From Rhizobium sp. GN54 (GTDB lineage Bacteria > Pseudomonadota > Alphaproteobacteria > Rhizobiales > Rhizobiaceae): a stretch of 44,148 bases of DNA. Positions 34,058-41,975 of the stretch are shown here, piece by piece (position 1 is the stretch's first letter; each line of letters starts with the position of its first letter). The stretch is from positions 1 through 44,148 of the forward strand of contig NZ_JAJNCZ010000018.1 in NCBI RefSeq assembly GCF_021026345.1. Direction: 5' to 3'. Below the pieces are notes generated by a model. It made no database searches and was not told the DNA's origin. It saw only the letters and a list, made by a program, of their open reading frames with translations. A program made the position numbers and the translations under genes.

Positions 34058-35001
34058 GCGCGGATCCTCGGGTCGAGCATGGACTGGAACAGGTCGGCAG
34101 CGAGGTTGAACAGCACGTAGCTCGCCGCCACCACGAGCACGCCGCCCTGCACGAGCAGGATGTCCCGCGTCGAGATGGCCTTGACCAGCATCGCGCCGAT
34201 GCCGGGCCACTGGAAGACCGTCTCGATATAGACCGCGCCTCCCAGGACGAAACCGGCCTGGATGCCGATGACGGGAATGATGCCGACCAGCGCGGCGCGG
34301 AAGGCGTGGCGGTAGATCACGCGCCGCTCCGGCAGGCCCTTGGCGCGGGCCGTGCGCACATAGTCCTGCCGCAACACCTCTAGCATGGCGCCTCGCGTCA
34401 GCCGGGCGATGACGCCGGCCGCGACGACCGAAAGGGTCGCGGCCGGCAGGATGAGATGAAGGATGAGATCCTTAAGATCGCCGCCGCCATAGACGGCATA
34501 CATGCCAGAAGCCGGCAGGACGCGCCAGTGCACGGCGAAGAGGTAGATGAGAAGCAGGCCGAGCCAGAAGGAGGGCATCGAAATGCCGGCAAGCACGACG
34601 AAGGTGATCGCCCGGTCCGCCCAGCCGAACTGGCGCACCGCCGAGACGACGCCCGCCAGAAGCCCGATCGTCGAGCACAGCACGAGCGAGACGCCCGCCA
34701 GCACGAGCGTTGCCTGGAATCGCTCCAGCACCTCGTCGAGAACCGGCCGGTTGAGCGCGAAGGAGCGGCCGAAATCGCCGTGCAGCACGTTGCCTATCCA
34801 GATGAGGTATTGCTGCGCCAGCGGCTTGTCGAGGCCGAGGTCCCGGTTGATGCGCGCGACGTTTTCCGGCGTGGCATAGGCGCCGAGGATGGCCGTCGCC
34901 GTATCGCCCGGGATCAGCGCCATCACAAGGAAGACGATGACCGACAGGCCGAACAGCACGGGAACGACGGCGAGCAGCCGCTTCGCGATATAGGCCGGCA
35001 T
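34054..35001 (-). CDS. Peptide ABC transporter permease (DppB-like)
   Basis: A 315-aa inner-membrane permease with six helices. DppB marks are YIAKRLLAVVPVLFGLSVIV at the start, the periplasmic loop GLDKPLAQQYLIWIGNVLHG, the EAA-type loop YVRTARAKGLPERRVIYRHA and the end VLFNLAADLFQSMLDPRIRA. It begins 30 nt after the binding-protein stop with GGGAGG before the ATG, and is coupled to the permease-ATPase fusion gene. Confidence 0.92.
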   Translation of the reverse strand: MPAYIAKRLLAVVPVLFGLSVIVFLVMALIPGDTATAILGAYATPENVARINRDLGLDKPLAQQYLIWIGNVLHGDFGRSFALNRPVLDEVLERFQATLVLAGVSLVLCSTIGLLAGVVSAVRQFGWADRAITFVVLAGISMPSFWLGLLLIYLFAVHWRVLPASGMYAVYGGGDLKDLILHLILPAATLSVVAAGVIARLTRGAMLEVLRQDYVRTARAKGLPERRVIYRHAFRAALVGIIPVIGIQAGFVLGGAVYIETVFQWPGIGAMLVKAISTRDILLVQGGVLVVAASYVLFNLAADLFQSMLDPRIRA

Positions 35002-35031
35002 GGGACCTCCCGATCTAAGCGGCGGTCGCCG

Positions 35032-36609
35032 CTATTGCTTCGCCACGCCGCGCAGGTCGAGAAGGAAGGAGGGTTGCAGTTTGAAGCCCTGGACGGCAGC
35101 CGTGGTCACGGCGTTCTGCTTCCAGTTGGCGACGAAAAGCCAGGGCGCATCCTCATGCACCGCCGCCTGCACCTTCGCGTAGATCTTGCCGCGTTCGGCC
35201 TGGTCCGTCGATGCGCGCGCCTGTTCGAGCAGCGAATCGACCTCGGGATTGGAATAGTAGCCGGAGTTAAAGCCACCCTTGTCGGGCATGGCGTCGGTGC
35301 GCAGCGTCAGATAGGGCACGGTATCCGGGTCGTTGGTCATCCACGCCATCTCGGCCATGTCCGCCTTGCCTTCAAGGCCCGGATTGACGCGGCCGAGGAA
35401 GGTGTTCCACTCGTAGGTTTCGATCTTCACCGTGAAGCCCGCCGCCTGGAGGTCCGCCTGGATGGCCGCGCCCATAGTAACCGGATCGAGCATGCCGGAG
35501 CCGCCCTCCGTGACGTAGAAGGTCAGTTGCGGGTTTTCCACGCCCGCCTCGGCGAGGAGGGCCTTGGCCTTCTCCGGGTCGTAAGGATACGGCTCGACCG
35601 TGCTGTCCACCCAGTTGAAGGCCGGCGGAATCGGCCCGGCGGCGACCGTCGCGGTGTCTTGCAGGACGTCCTTGACGAGCGTTTCCTTGTTGACCGCGTA
35701 GTTCGCCGCCTGGCGCACGCGCTTGTCGGCGAAGGGGCCTTCCTTCGTGTTGAGGATCGCGAACCAGACATGGGGGCCGGCCTGTTCGGCGACGGCGAAA
35801 TTGGCGTCCTGCCTGAAGGTCGCGAGATTGTCCGGCGGCACCTCCACCATCACGTCGAGGCCGCCCGCCATCATTTCCGCCACGCGCGTGTTGGCATCGG
35901 TGACCGGCCGGAACACGACGGCCGCAAGCTTCGCGGCGCCGCCCCAGTAGTCCGGGTTGCGCTCGATCACCACGCGCTGGTTCGACTGCCATTCGGCGAA
36001 TTTGAACGGTCCGGTGCCGGAGGGGCTGCGGCCGTAGTCCTTGCCGTGCTGTTCTACCGCGGCCGGCGAGACGATCAGGCCGGTCGGATAGGCGAGGTTG
36101 GACAGGAAGGGCGCGAAGGCCTCTTTCAGCCTGAACTCGACAGTATGCGGGTCGATGACCTCGACCGAGGCGATCGAGGAGAAGTTGAAGGAAAGCGGGA
36201 AGGGGCCGGTGTTGTAGAACGGATGGTCCTTGTTCAGCATGCGCTCGAAGTTGAACTTGACCGCCTCGGCGTCGAAATCCGAACCGTCGTGGAATTTCAC
36301 GCCCTCGCGCAGCTTGAACCGGTAGGTCTTGCCGTCGTCTGAAACCTCCCAGCTCTGCGCGAGCGCCGGCTCCACTTCCAGCGTGCCGTCCTTGAAGCGC
36401 ACGAGGCCGTCATAGAGGTTGACGAGGATGCGGAAGTCGTTGGTCGCCGTCACAGTGTGCGGGTCGAGGGATTGGGGCTCGGCGATCTGGCCGACGACGA
36501 GCACATCGGGCGGGGTCTGCGCTGCGGCCGGCAGGGCGGCCAGCCCCGGGACAAGCGCGGCGCATGCCAGGGCCGCCGCCGCAAAGGCGCTCCGAAACAG
36601 CCTCTTCAT
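35032..36609 (-). CDS. Peptide-type ABC transporter substrate-binding protein (DppA family)
   Basis: A 525-aa periplasmic binding protein of family SBP_bac_5. The signal peptide ends near residue 31 (PGLAALPAAAQ, then TPPDV). The mature start IAEPQSLDPHTVTATNDFRI and the block LREGVKFHDGSDFDAEAVKF are diagnostic. The ligand is not readable; family members bind di- and oligopeptides, opines, glutathione or nickel chelates. Placement inside the NAGGN cluster suggests an N-acetylated dipeptide or its breakdown products. An inverted repeat 47 nt upstream is the likely operator. Confidence 0.92.
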   Translation of the reverse strand: MKRLFRSAFAAAALACAALVPGLAALPAAAQTPPDVLVVGQIAEPQSLDPHTVTATNDFRILVNLYDGLVRFKDGTLEVEPALAQSWEVSDDGKTYRFKLREGVKFHDGSDFDAEAVKFNFERMLNKDHPFYNTGPFPLSFNFSSIASVEVIDPHTVEFRLKEAFAPFLSNLAYPTGLIVSPAAVEQHGKDYGRSPSGTGPFKFAEWQSNQRVVIERNPDYWGGAAKLAAVVFRPVTDANTRVAEMMAGGLDVMVEVPPDNLATFRQDANFAVAEQAGPHVWFAILNTKEGPFADKRVRQAANYAVNKETLVKDVLQDTATVAAGPIPPAFNWVDSTVEPYPYDPEKAKALLAEAGVENPQLTFYVTEGGSGMLDPVTMGAAIQADLQAAGFTVKIETYEWNTFLGRVNPGLEGKADMAEMAWMTNDPDTVPYLTLRTDAMPDKGGFNSGYYSNPEVDSLLEQARASTDQAERGKIYAKVQAAVHEDAPWLFVANWKQNAVTTAAVQGFKLQPSFLLDLRGVAKQ

Positions 36610-36655
36610 GGGGAAGATCCTTTCGATTTGGCGTCGTTCGTGCGGCCTATCTATA

Positions 36656-36688
36656 ATGATAAATTTCTTCCATGCAATAATTTATCAT
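36656..36688. promoter_or_regulatory. Inverted-repeat operator before the peptide transporter
   Basis: ATGATAAATT and AATTTATCAT are perfect 10-bp inverted repeats with 13 bp between, in the 100-nt gap between the M42 gene and the binding-protein gene. On the minus strand a TTGCAT...TATAGA pair overlaps it, so a bound protein would block transcription. GntR control is inferred. Confidence 0.6.
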
Positions 36689-36710
36689 GATTGAATGGCC
36701 GTTGACCCCT

Positions 36711-37868
36711 TCAGGGCGCGTCCGGCTCGTCCGCGCTCAGGTCCTGTTCGGCTTGCTTGACCTTCTGGTGCGTGAAGCCGCGCAGGCCGGAGATCTCCTC
36801 GGCGTCGCGTTCGATCTGCACCTCGCTGGCCGCATGGAACACCGCCAGCCGCGCCACGGAGATCAGCGCGTGGATATGGATGCGCTCGTAGCCGTGGGAA
36901 GCATCGACGCCGAAGGTTAGAAGGGCCGTGCGCACGTCGTGCCCCGCCTCGACGGCCGAGGCCGCGTCCGAGCGATAGTAGCGGAAGACGTCCTTCTGGA
37001 CGCGGATGCCGTGCTCGCCGCAAAGCTCGAAGAGCTTCTTCGACAGGTGGTAGTCGAAAGGACCGGTCTGGTCCGCCATGGCGAGCGTCACGCCGAACTC
37101 GTCGGAATTCTGGCCGGGTGCGGTCGTGCCGTTGTCGATGGCGACCAGCGAGGCGATGTCGGGCACCAGCGCGGCCGAGGCGCCGACCCCCACTTCCTCG
37201 CCGATGGTGAAGAGCCAGTAGGTATCGACGGGCGTCTCGACCGCTTCGCGCTGCATGGCCTCCAGCGCGGCGAGCATGATCGCGACCCCGGCCTTGTCGT
37301 CGAGATGGCGCGAGACGATGAAGCCGTTGTCGAGGAATTCCGGCTGCGGATCGATGGCGACGATATCGCCGACATCGATGCCGAGCTGCGCGATGTCCTT
37401 GCGGTCGCGCGCCAGCGCGTCGATGCGCAATTCGACATGCCGCCAGCCCGTCGGTTGGGTGTCGACCTCTTCGTTGAACGTGTGGCCGGAGGCCTTCAGC
37501 GGCAGGATCGTGCCGCGATAGGTTCCCTTGCCGGAAAAGATCGAGGCCCGCGCGCCCTCGGCGAAACGCGCCGACCAGTGGCCGATGGAGACGAGTTCGA
37601 GCCGCCCGTTGTCCTTCAGCGCCTTGACTTGCGCGCCGAGCGTATCGAGGTGGGAGACGATGCCGCGCGCCGGGCGTCCGGCCGTGCCGGGGCGGCGGGC
37701 GCGGATCGCGCCGCGGCGGGTCAGCTTGACCTCCAGCCCGAGGTTTTCGAGCTCGCGCGCGGTATAGCGCACGGCTTCGTCCGTAAAGCCGGTAGGGCTC
37801 GGTATGTCGAGAAGCGCTCTCAGCCGGGTCGTCAGGTAATCCGGGTCGATTGTAATCGGTGTCTGCAT
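36711..37868 (-). CDS. M42-family metallopeptidase of the NAGGN system
   Basis: A 385-aa zinc/cobalt aminopeptidase-like hydrolase. Metal ligands are His73 (VSHLDTLG), Asp190 (RHLDDKAG), Glu224-Glu225 (TIGEEVG), Asp245 (VAIDNGT) and a His near the end (ASHGYERIHIHA). The start IPSPTGFTDEAV is typical of the M42 subgroup that accompanies asnO and ngg. I chose the Met at MQTPITIDPD; a frame 22 codons longer exists and neither start has a strong ribosome binding site. In other genomes it sits next to asnO-ngg; here the transporter and gntR are inserted between. It probably cleaves the osmolyte or imported peptides. Confidence 0.88.
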   Translation of the reverse strand: MQTPITIDPDYLTTRLRALLDIPSPTGFTDEAVRYTARELENLGLEVKLTRRGAIRARRPGTAGRPARGIVSHLDTLGAQVKALKDNGRLELVSIGHWSARFAEGARASIFSGKGTYRGTILPLKASGHTFNEEVDTQPTGWRHVELRIDALARDRKDIAQLGIDVGDIVAIDPQPEFLDNGFIVSRHLDDKAGVAIMLAALEAMQREAVETPVDTYWLFTIGEEVGVGASAALVPDIASLVAIDNGTTAPGQNSDEFGVTLAMADQTGPFDYHLSKKLFELCGEHGIRVQKDVFRYYRSDAASAVEAGHDVRTALLTFGVDASHGYERIHIHALISVARLAVFHAASEVQIERDAEEISGLRGFTHQKVKQAEQDLSADEPDAP

Positions 37869-37958
37869 GGGCGCTTTGTCGCAGCCGGGGGACGCCCCCG
37901 TCAACAATTGCGGCTGGAAAATTGGCGTCTCCATGCGGTTACTCGCGACGTTTGTCTT

Positions 37959-38147
37959 TTATTTCAGTATGTTGGTGCAACGAGCGCCTTTTGTTGCTTC
38001 CTTCGCCCGGTGCAGGTCGCTCTCCAGCCCGAGCGCCAGCGCCGCACGGTCGAGGGCTTCTTTCGAGTGTCGCAAGGCGGCTGCTCTCAATAGCGGCTGG
38101 CTGACGTTCGCCAGAGTGCGAACGCCTTTTGCAGTGATTTCCGCCAC
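37959..38147 (-). CDS. Doubtful short ORF, possibly a gene remnant (62 aa)
   Basis: A GTG-initiated frame of 62 codons reading AEITAKGVRTLANVSQPLLR and ALRHSKEALDRAALALGLES. Third-position GC and residue mix look like true coding sequence, and the same frame stays open upstream of the GTG, but there is no ribosome binding site. It might be the tail of a lost regulator; no family can be assigned. It fills most of the 320-nt gap between the M42 gene and the 215-aa gene, which is otherwise featureless. Confidence 0.27.
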   Translation of the reverse strand: MAEITAKGVRTLANVSQPLLRAAALRHSKEALDRAALALGLESDLHRAKEATKGARCTNILK

Positions 38148-38191
38148 GAGAATTTTAAGACGGTAGCCTTTGCTACAACAGGGTCGTTGGT

Positions 38192-38839
38192 TCAGGTCCT
38201 TTTTCCTGCCAGGGTCGAGTCCACCGCTGTGCTCCCGCCGACATCCTCGGCCAACCAGGCGAGAAATCCGTCCAGGAACCTGGTTGTGGCCGGCATGAAG
38301 TGGTGCCCGTGATGGAAGAACGGATCGAGACTGGAGAGTATCATCCGGCCAGGCGTCGTCACCTCGTCGACATAGACCACTGCCCTGCCTTCGCGATCCG
38401 CGACGAGCACTTCGGCGCCCGATGGCGGTGCGAAATGGCCGTGCAGGTGCCAGGCAAGATCCCGTCTCTTCAGGCGACGGAACAGCGGATGGGCCGGCGA
38501 CGTGATGGTCACGCCGAGATCACTTCCTGGCTCCAGCCACCACCAAAAATTTGTTTCGACAGGAGTGAAGTGAATGCCCGGGAGCCATCTCTCGCTGTGG
38601 CACTCGCCCATTGCCACGATGGTGCCGCCGGCATTGAGATAAGAGAGGAGCCTGCCAACATGCGGTGTCAGGCGATGAGCTGCCGTGCGGCAGGGCACGA
38701 GCATCGCGCCATAAGCGTCGAGTGCGACATCGCCAAGCTCTTCAGGTCGGATCAGACGGTCGAAGAAGTGGCGATAGCGAGGGCCTTCCAGGCTCTCAAT
38801 GTGGAATGCCGCGCCGGCATTGACGGCCAATATGCTCAT
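38192..38839 (-). CDS. Single-domain protein, paralogue of the N-terminal half of the 432-aa protein
   Basis: A 215-aa cytoplasmic protein with no signal peptide. It shares a set of motifs with residues 1-210 of the 432-aa product at 42719: a W-rich block (NFWWWLEPGSDLGVTI here, DWLWWTKGETLEVRL there), AWHLHGHFAPPSGA versus SWHWGGSYNVPEGA, and LDPFFHHGHHFMPATT (171-186) versus LDPHSHNGQRFMPATT (181-196). The strand-turn MGECH (77-81) aligns with LQGH. The alternating strand/helix layout suggests a class I glutamine-amidotransferase-like fold, but I see no convincing Cys-His-Glu triad. ATGA overlap couples it to the 207-aa gene. The function is unknown. Confidence 0.75.
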   Translation of the reverse strand: MSILAVNAGAAFHIESLEGPRYRHFFDRLIRPEELGDVALDAYGAMLVPCRTAAHRLTPHVGRLLSYLNAGGTIVAMGECHSERWLPGIHFTPVETNFWWWLEPGSDLGVTITSPAHPLFRRLKRRDLAWHLHGHFAPPSGAEVLVADREGRAVVYVDEVTTPGRMILSSLDPFFHHGHHFMPATTRFLDGFLAWLAEDVGGSTAVDSTLAGKRT

Positions 38840-39459
38840 GCCACCGCCCTTTCAGTTCGACCGGCCAGTGACCACGCGACCAAGCGATCCGCGACGGTCG
38901 TATTGACGTCGGCATCGTCGGAAACAGACCACAGGTCGTTGCCGGAATGGACAAAGAGCCCGCCGCCGCCTGGAAGCAGCCACTCCCAATCAACAGGCAG
39001 TCTGTCGGGACCAATCCCAGATAGGAGTGTCGCACCGACCAAGGGTGGATTGTGGCCGCGGCCATAGAAGCCGGCCACGCCCCTTTGCGTTGCATGAACC
39101 TGCGCCGAAATGCCCGCGAAGATGGAATGAGCGGCGAGGCGCTCGATCGCGAGGTCGTTCCTGCGCTGCGTGGCGAGCGGCACGAAGGGATGCATGCCTT
39201 TGATGAACGGACGGACAATGTGCCCATTGAAGACGATGCGTCCGCCCGTCTCGATGAATTCTGCAATGGTGGTCGCACGGGCCTCGAAATCGATCTGGTC
39301 GAGATAGGCGGTTGCGAGCAGGCCGCAGGCTGTATCGAAGTCGGATGGCCTGAGGTCGACCTGGCGCACCACCCGTAGGGTGCCTGCCGCGATATGGGAT
39401 GCAAGCTGGGCAGGCGGCGGACCATCGTCTGACTCGACATATAGAGAATGGCGCTTCAT
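38836..39459 (-). CDS. Single-domain protein, paralogue of the C-terminal half of the 432-aa protein
   Basis: A 207-aa soluble protein matching residues 215-425 of the 432-aa product. Equivalent blocks are GGRIVFNGHIVRPFIKGMHP (72-91) versus GGNLIICAEPCQPWLPFMAP, GVAGFYGRGHNPPLVGATLL versus GIFGQYARGWTDPPPGAIWL, VDWEWLLP versus ADWIWQYP, and GGLFVHSGNDLW (166-177) versus GGYVFMHNGDNM. Conserved His, Trp and Asn positions hint at a shared ligand site. It is coupled by ATGA overlaps both to a 51-codon ORF upstream and to the 215-aa gene downstream. No signal peptide is present. I know of no characterised member. Confidence 0.75.
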   Translation of the reverse strand: MKRHSLYVESDDGPPPAQLASHIAAGTLRVVRQVDLRPSDFDTACGLLATAYLDQIDFEARATTIAEFIETGGRIVFNGHIVRPFIKGMHPFVPLATQRRNDLAIERLAAHSIFAGISAQVHATQRGVAGFYGRGHNPPLVGATLLSGIGPDRLPVDWEWLLPGGGGLFVHSGNDLWSVSDDADVNTTVADRLVAWSLAGRTERAVA

Positions 39460-39611
39460 GCCAGCCGCACCAGCTGACCCACAACGATGACGCCTGATTT
39501 TCCAATGAAGCGCATTCCGCTCTCTTCCTCGAGTTTGCTGGTCAGTCTGACTTGGCCGAAATCACTACTAATGGACTCATGTTTAAGCAAGGGCCGCGGT
39601 ATCAGGCGCAT
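39456..39611 (-). CDS. Overlooked small gene heading the split-domain operon (51 aa)
   Basis: A frame of 51 codons starting MRLIPRPLLKHESISSDFGQ and ending GKSGVIVVGQLVRLA. GAGGG stands 4 nt before the ATG and the stop overlaps the next start as TGA within ATGA, the same coupling used by the two genes behind it. The C-terminal part is strand-like (MRFIGKSGVIVVGQLVRL), suggesting a small beta-rich protein. It is too short for common ORF cut-offs. No family is recognised; reality is supported by the ribosome binding site and coupling rather than by similarity. Confidence 0.6.
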   Translation of the reverse strand: MRLIPRPLLKHESISSDFGQVRLTSKLEEESGMRFIGKSGVIVVGQLVRLA

Positions 39612-39844
39612 GGTGCCCTCAAGTCAGCGGAATGATGCTTCTGAGAGAAGTACCGCCCACAACCAAGGCTGGTCGATTGCCATTCGGAAAATGCGCCTAT
39701 CACGATGCTTTTCACCGGATCGACACCCAAATGGCCCGATCTAACACTGGACAGGATCCAATAACATGAATACACCACTCATGATTTTCAGCCCCGCCGG
39801 ACCCAACTGTCAAGTGGCCGGCGTGCCAGCCAAGGGAGTGATCC
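39612..39844. other. Divergent intergenic region of the ABC/GATase-like locus
   Basis: This 233-nt stretch must hold the promoters of both units. It contains a CGCCGG/CCGGCG hairpin with a 17-nt loop (39795-39823) just before the ribosome binding site of the binding-protein gene, and a small CATGA/TCATG repeat (39765-39783). I looked for Irr, RirA-like or Fur-like boxes and a cobalamin riboswitch core and found none convincing. Confidence 0.45.
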
Positions 39845-40912
39845 ATGTCCCGCCAACTGAAGGCATTCTCTGCCTTGGCCCTGTCCGCGTCGCTTTTCCT
39901 GCCGGCCACGCTCCATGCAGAAAATTCGGTTGTCGATCACCGGGGGAAGACCATCACCTTCCAGAAACCGCCAGAGCGCGTCGTCACGATCGTTCGCTCC
40001 GCGCCAATCATCTATCGCGCCGTTGACGAGAAGGCGGACAATCTCGCGGGCATGAACAAGGATTCCCTGGTGCGCTATTTCACCAAGGGCATCTATGCCG
40101 AAATGCTGCCGGAGATGGCGAAGATCAATGCCAGCGCCGCGCAGGACGGCTTCGTGCCGAATGTCGAGGCGATCCTGGCGCAGAAGCCGGATGCCGTGAT
40201 CCAGTGGAACCATACGGACGATCTCATCGAGCCGCTTGAGCGGGTCGGCCTCACCGTCGTCGCCTGGCGGTGCTGCACAGAGCAGGATCGCCTGGACTAT
40301 ATCTCAATGACCGGGGCCATGACTGGCCGCACCGAACGCGCCCAGGCTATCCTGAAGGCACAGTCCGATACGTTGAAGACTCTCGCCGACAAGGTCTCCA
40401 GACTCGACAAGTCGGCCCTTCCCACCGTTCTCCACATCGACAAGGTGGCGGATCAGATCCAGGTGATCGCCAACGGTTCGCAGGATCTCTCGCTCAGTGG
40501 CGTGACCAATCCGGCGGCTGACAATACCGGCGAATGGTGGCGCACTATCGATTTCGAACAGCTGCTGGTCTGGAATCCCGACATCATCGTCATTCCGGCC
40601 TATGCCGCCGATCTCAATCCCAAGGACTTCTTCGACAATCCCCTGTTTGCCAGCCTCAAGGCGGTCAGGGAAAAGCGTGTCTACAAGCAGCCGGTCTTTG
40701 CCCGCACGCCCGATGCACCCGAGATCTTCCTTACCTCGGAATGGCTCGCGGCCGTCGCACATGGTGCCGATTATGCGCCCGACTTCAAGAAGCAGATTCT
40801 CGATGTCTACCAGCTGATCTACGGCGCCAAGCTCACCGACGCACAGCTCAAGAGCATTCTTGAATCCGAAAGCAACGCACCGGCGGACAAATATGTCGCG
40901 CTCTTCGGCTGA
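39845..40912 (+). CDS. Metal-chelate type ABC transporter substrate-binding protein
   Basis: A 355-aa periplasmic protein of the siderophore/cobalamin (class III, FecB/BtuF-like) binding family. The signal peptide ends at LPATLHA (about residue 25). The mature start VVDHRGKTITFQKPPERVVT is the usual beta-hairpin opening. Later blocks are VEAILAQKPDAVIQWNHTDD and FEQLLVWNPDIIVIPAYAAD. The C-terminal domain has an odd WRCCTEQDRLDY (Cys pair). GGGAG precedes the ATG. The 3' end overlaps the permease by 20 nt. The ligand could be a ferric siderophore, haem, a corrinoid or another metal complex; no TonB receptor is present in the window to help. Confidence 0.88.
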   Translation: MSRQLKAFSALALSASLFLPATLHAENSVVDHRGKTITFQKPPERVVTIVRSAPIIYRAVDEKADNLAGMNKDSLVRYFTKGIYAEMLPEMAKINASAAQDGFVPNVEAILAQKPDAVIQWNHTDDLIEPLERVGLTVVAWRCCTEQDRLDYISMTGAMTGRTERAQAILKAQSDTLKTLADKVSRLDKSALPTVLHIDKVADQIQVIANGSQDLSLSGVTNPAADNTGEWWRTIDFEQLLVWNPDIIVIPAYAADLNPKDFFDNPLFASLKAVREKRVYKQPVFARTPDAPEIFLTSEWLAAVAHGADYAPDFKKQILDVYQLIYGAKLTDAQLKSILESESNAPADKYVALFG

Positions 40913-41975
40913 GACTGGCGCAAGCGGCGCTGTCTCAGGTTGGGCCGGGCGGAAACTGGCATCGGTTTCCGTCCTTCCTGTGCTGGTCGGCCTTTTGGTC
41001 GCCGTCGTCCTCTATTCCGTAGCGATCGGCCGCTACGACCTGTCGGTTCGGGATGTCGCCTATATCCTGATCGACAATGTCCATCCGCTGGTTACGCCCT
41101 ATTGGGATCCGGTTCAGGAAGTCGTTGTCGAGCAGGTGCGCCTGCCGCGCATCATGGCGGCCGTCATCGTCGGCTTCGGCCTGTCCATTTCGGGGGCGGC
41201 ACTGCAGGGGTTGTTCCGCAACCCCTTGGTGGATCCCGGCATCATCGGCGTCACATCGGGCGCCGGCTTCGGCGGAACGCTGGCAATCCTCATCGGATTG
41301 CAGAGCTATCTTCTGCTGGGCATGGCCTTCCTATTCGGCATTGCCAGCATTTTTCTCGTCAAGCTTCTGTCGACGGTGCGGGGGCGCACCAGCATGCTGA
41401 CGCTGGTTCTGGCAGGCGTGGTGATATCTGCCTTCTTTTCCGCGGCCATTTCCGTCGCCAAGCTGCTGGCCGACCCTTTCCAGAAGCTGCCTGCCATCAC
41501 CTATTGGCTGATGGGCAGCATCGCTTCCAGCAGCTACTGGGACGTTCTGCTGATCGCGGTGGCGGTGGTGCCTTCCGCCATCGCAATCCATCTCCTCAGG
41601 TACCAGATCAACATCATGTCGCTCGGCGAGGAGAAGGCGAGGGCGCTCGGCACGAAGGTCGTGCTGGTGCAATGGATCATCCTGCTGGCCTCGGCGCTGA
41701 TTTCCGCGGGCGTGGTTGCGACGTCAGGCATCATCGGCTGGGTCGGCCTCGTCATCCCGCACGTCGCTCGCGCGCTTGTGGGCGCCGACCATCAACGGCT
41801 TCTGCCGGTCTCCGGCGTCATCGGCGCGATCTATCTGCTGATGGTCGACAATCTCGCGCGAACGGTGAGCACGGCCGAGATTCCACTCGGTATCATCACC
41901 GCATTGATCGGTGTTCCCGTCTTTGCGGTGATCCTGCGGCGCCTGCACGCTCATGGAGGCTGGTCCGGTGATTGA
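40893..41975 (+). CDS. Metal-chelate type ABC transporter permease (FecCD family)
   Basis: A 360-aa inner-membrane permease with about ten helices. The family signature is clear: RLPRIMAAVIVGFGLSISGA, LQGLFRNPLVDPGIIGVTSG, GIIGWVGLVIPHVARALVGA and TAEIPLGIITALIGVPVFAV. The ATG at 40893 lies inside the end of the binding-protein gene. A homodimer would serve the transporter, as in BtuC/FhuB-like systems with a single permease gene. Its stop overlaps the ATPase start region. Confidence 0.92.
   Translation: MSRSSAETGASGAVSGWAGRKLASVSVLPVLVGLLVAVVLYSVAIGRYDLSVRDVAYILIDNVHPLVTPYWDPVQEVVVEQVRLPRIMAAVIVGFGLSISGAALQGLFRNPLVDPGIIGVTSGAGFGGTLAILIGLQSYLLLGMAFLFGIASIFLVKLLSTVRGRTSMLTLVLAGVVISAFFSAAISVAKLLADPFQKLPAITYWLMGSIASSSYWDVLLIAVAVVPSAIAIHLLRYQINIMSLGEEKARALGTKVVLVQWIILLASALISAGVVATSGIIGWVGLVIPHVARALVGADHQRLLPVSGVIGAIYLLMVDNLARTVSTAEIPLGIITALIGVPVFAVILRRLHAHGGWSGD

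Noticed and set aside
34456-36342. 628-codon plus-strand frame opposite the peptide binding protein and permease
   Set aside because: A shadow of two well-supported genes; no domain, signal or ribosome binding site.
39612-39844. Cobalamin riboswitch or iron-responsive box upstream of the chelate transporter
   Set aside because: Neither a convincing B12-box nor an Irr, RirA or Fur-like repeat could be found by eye; only a simple GC hairpin is present.
39766-40026. 86-codon frame starting at ATGAATACACC before the binding-protein gene
   Set aside because: It has a weak start context and runs out of phase through the signal peptide of the binding protein.
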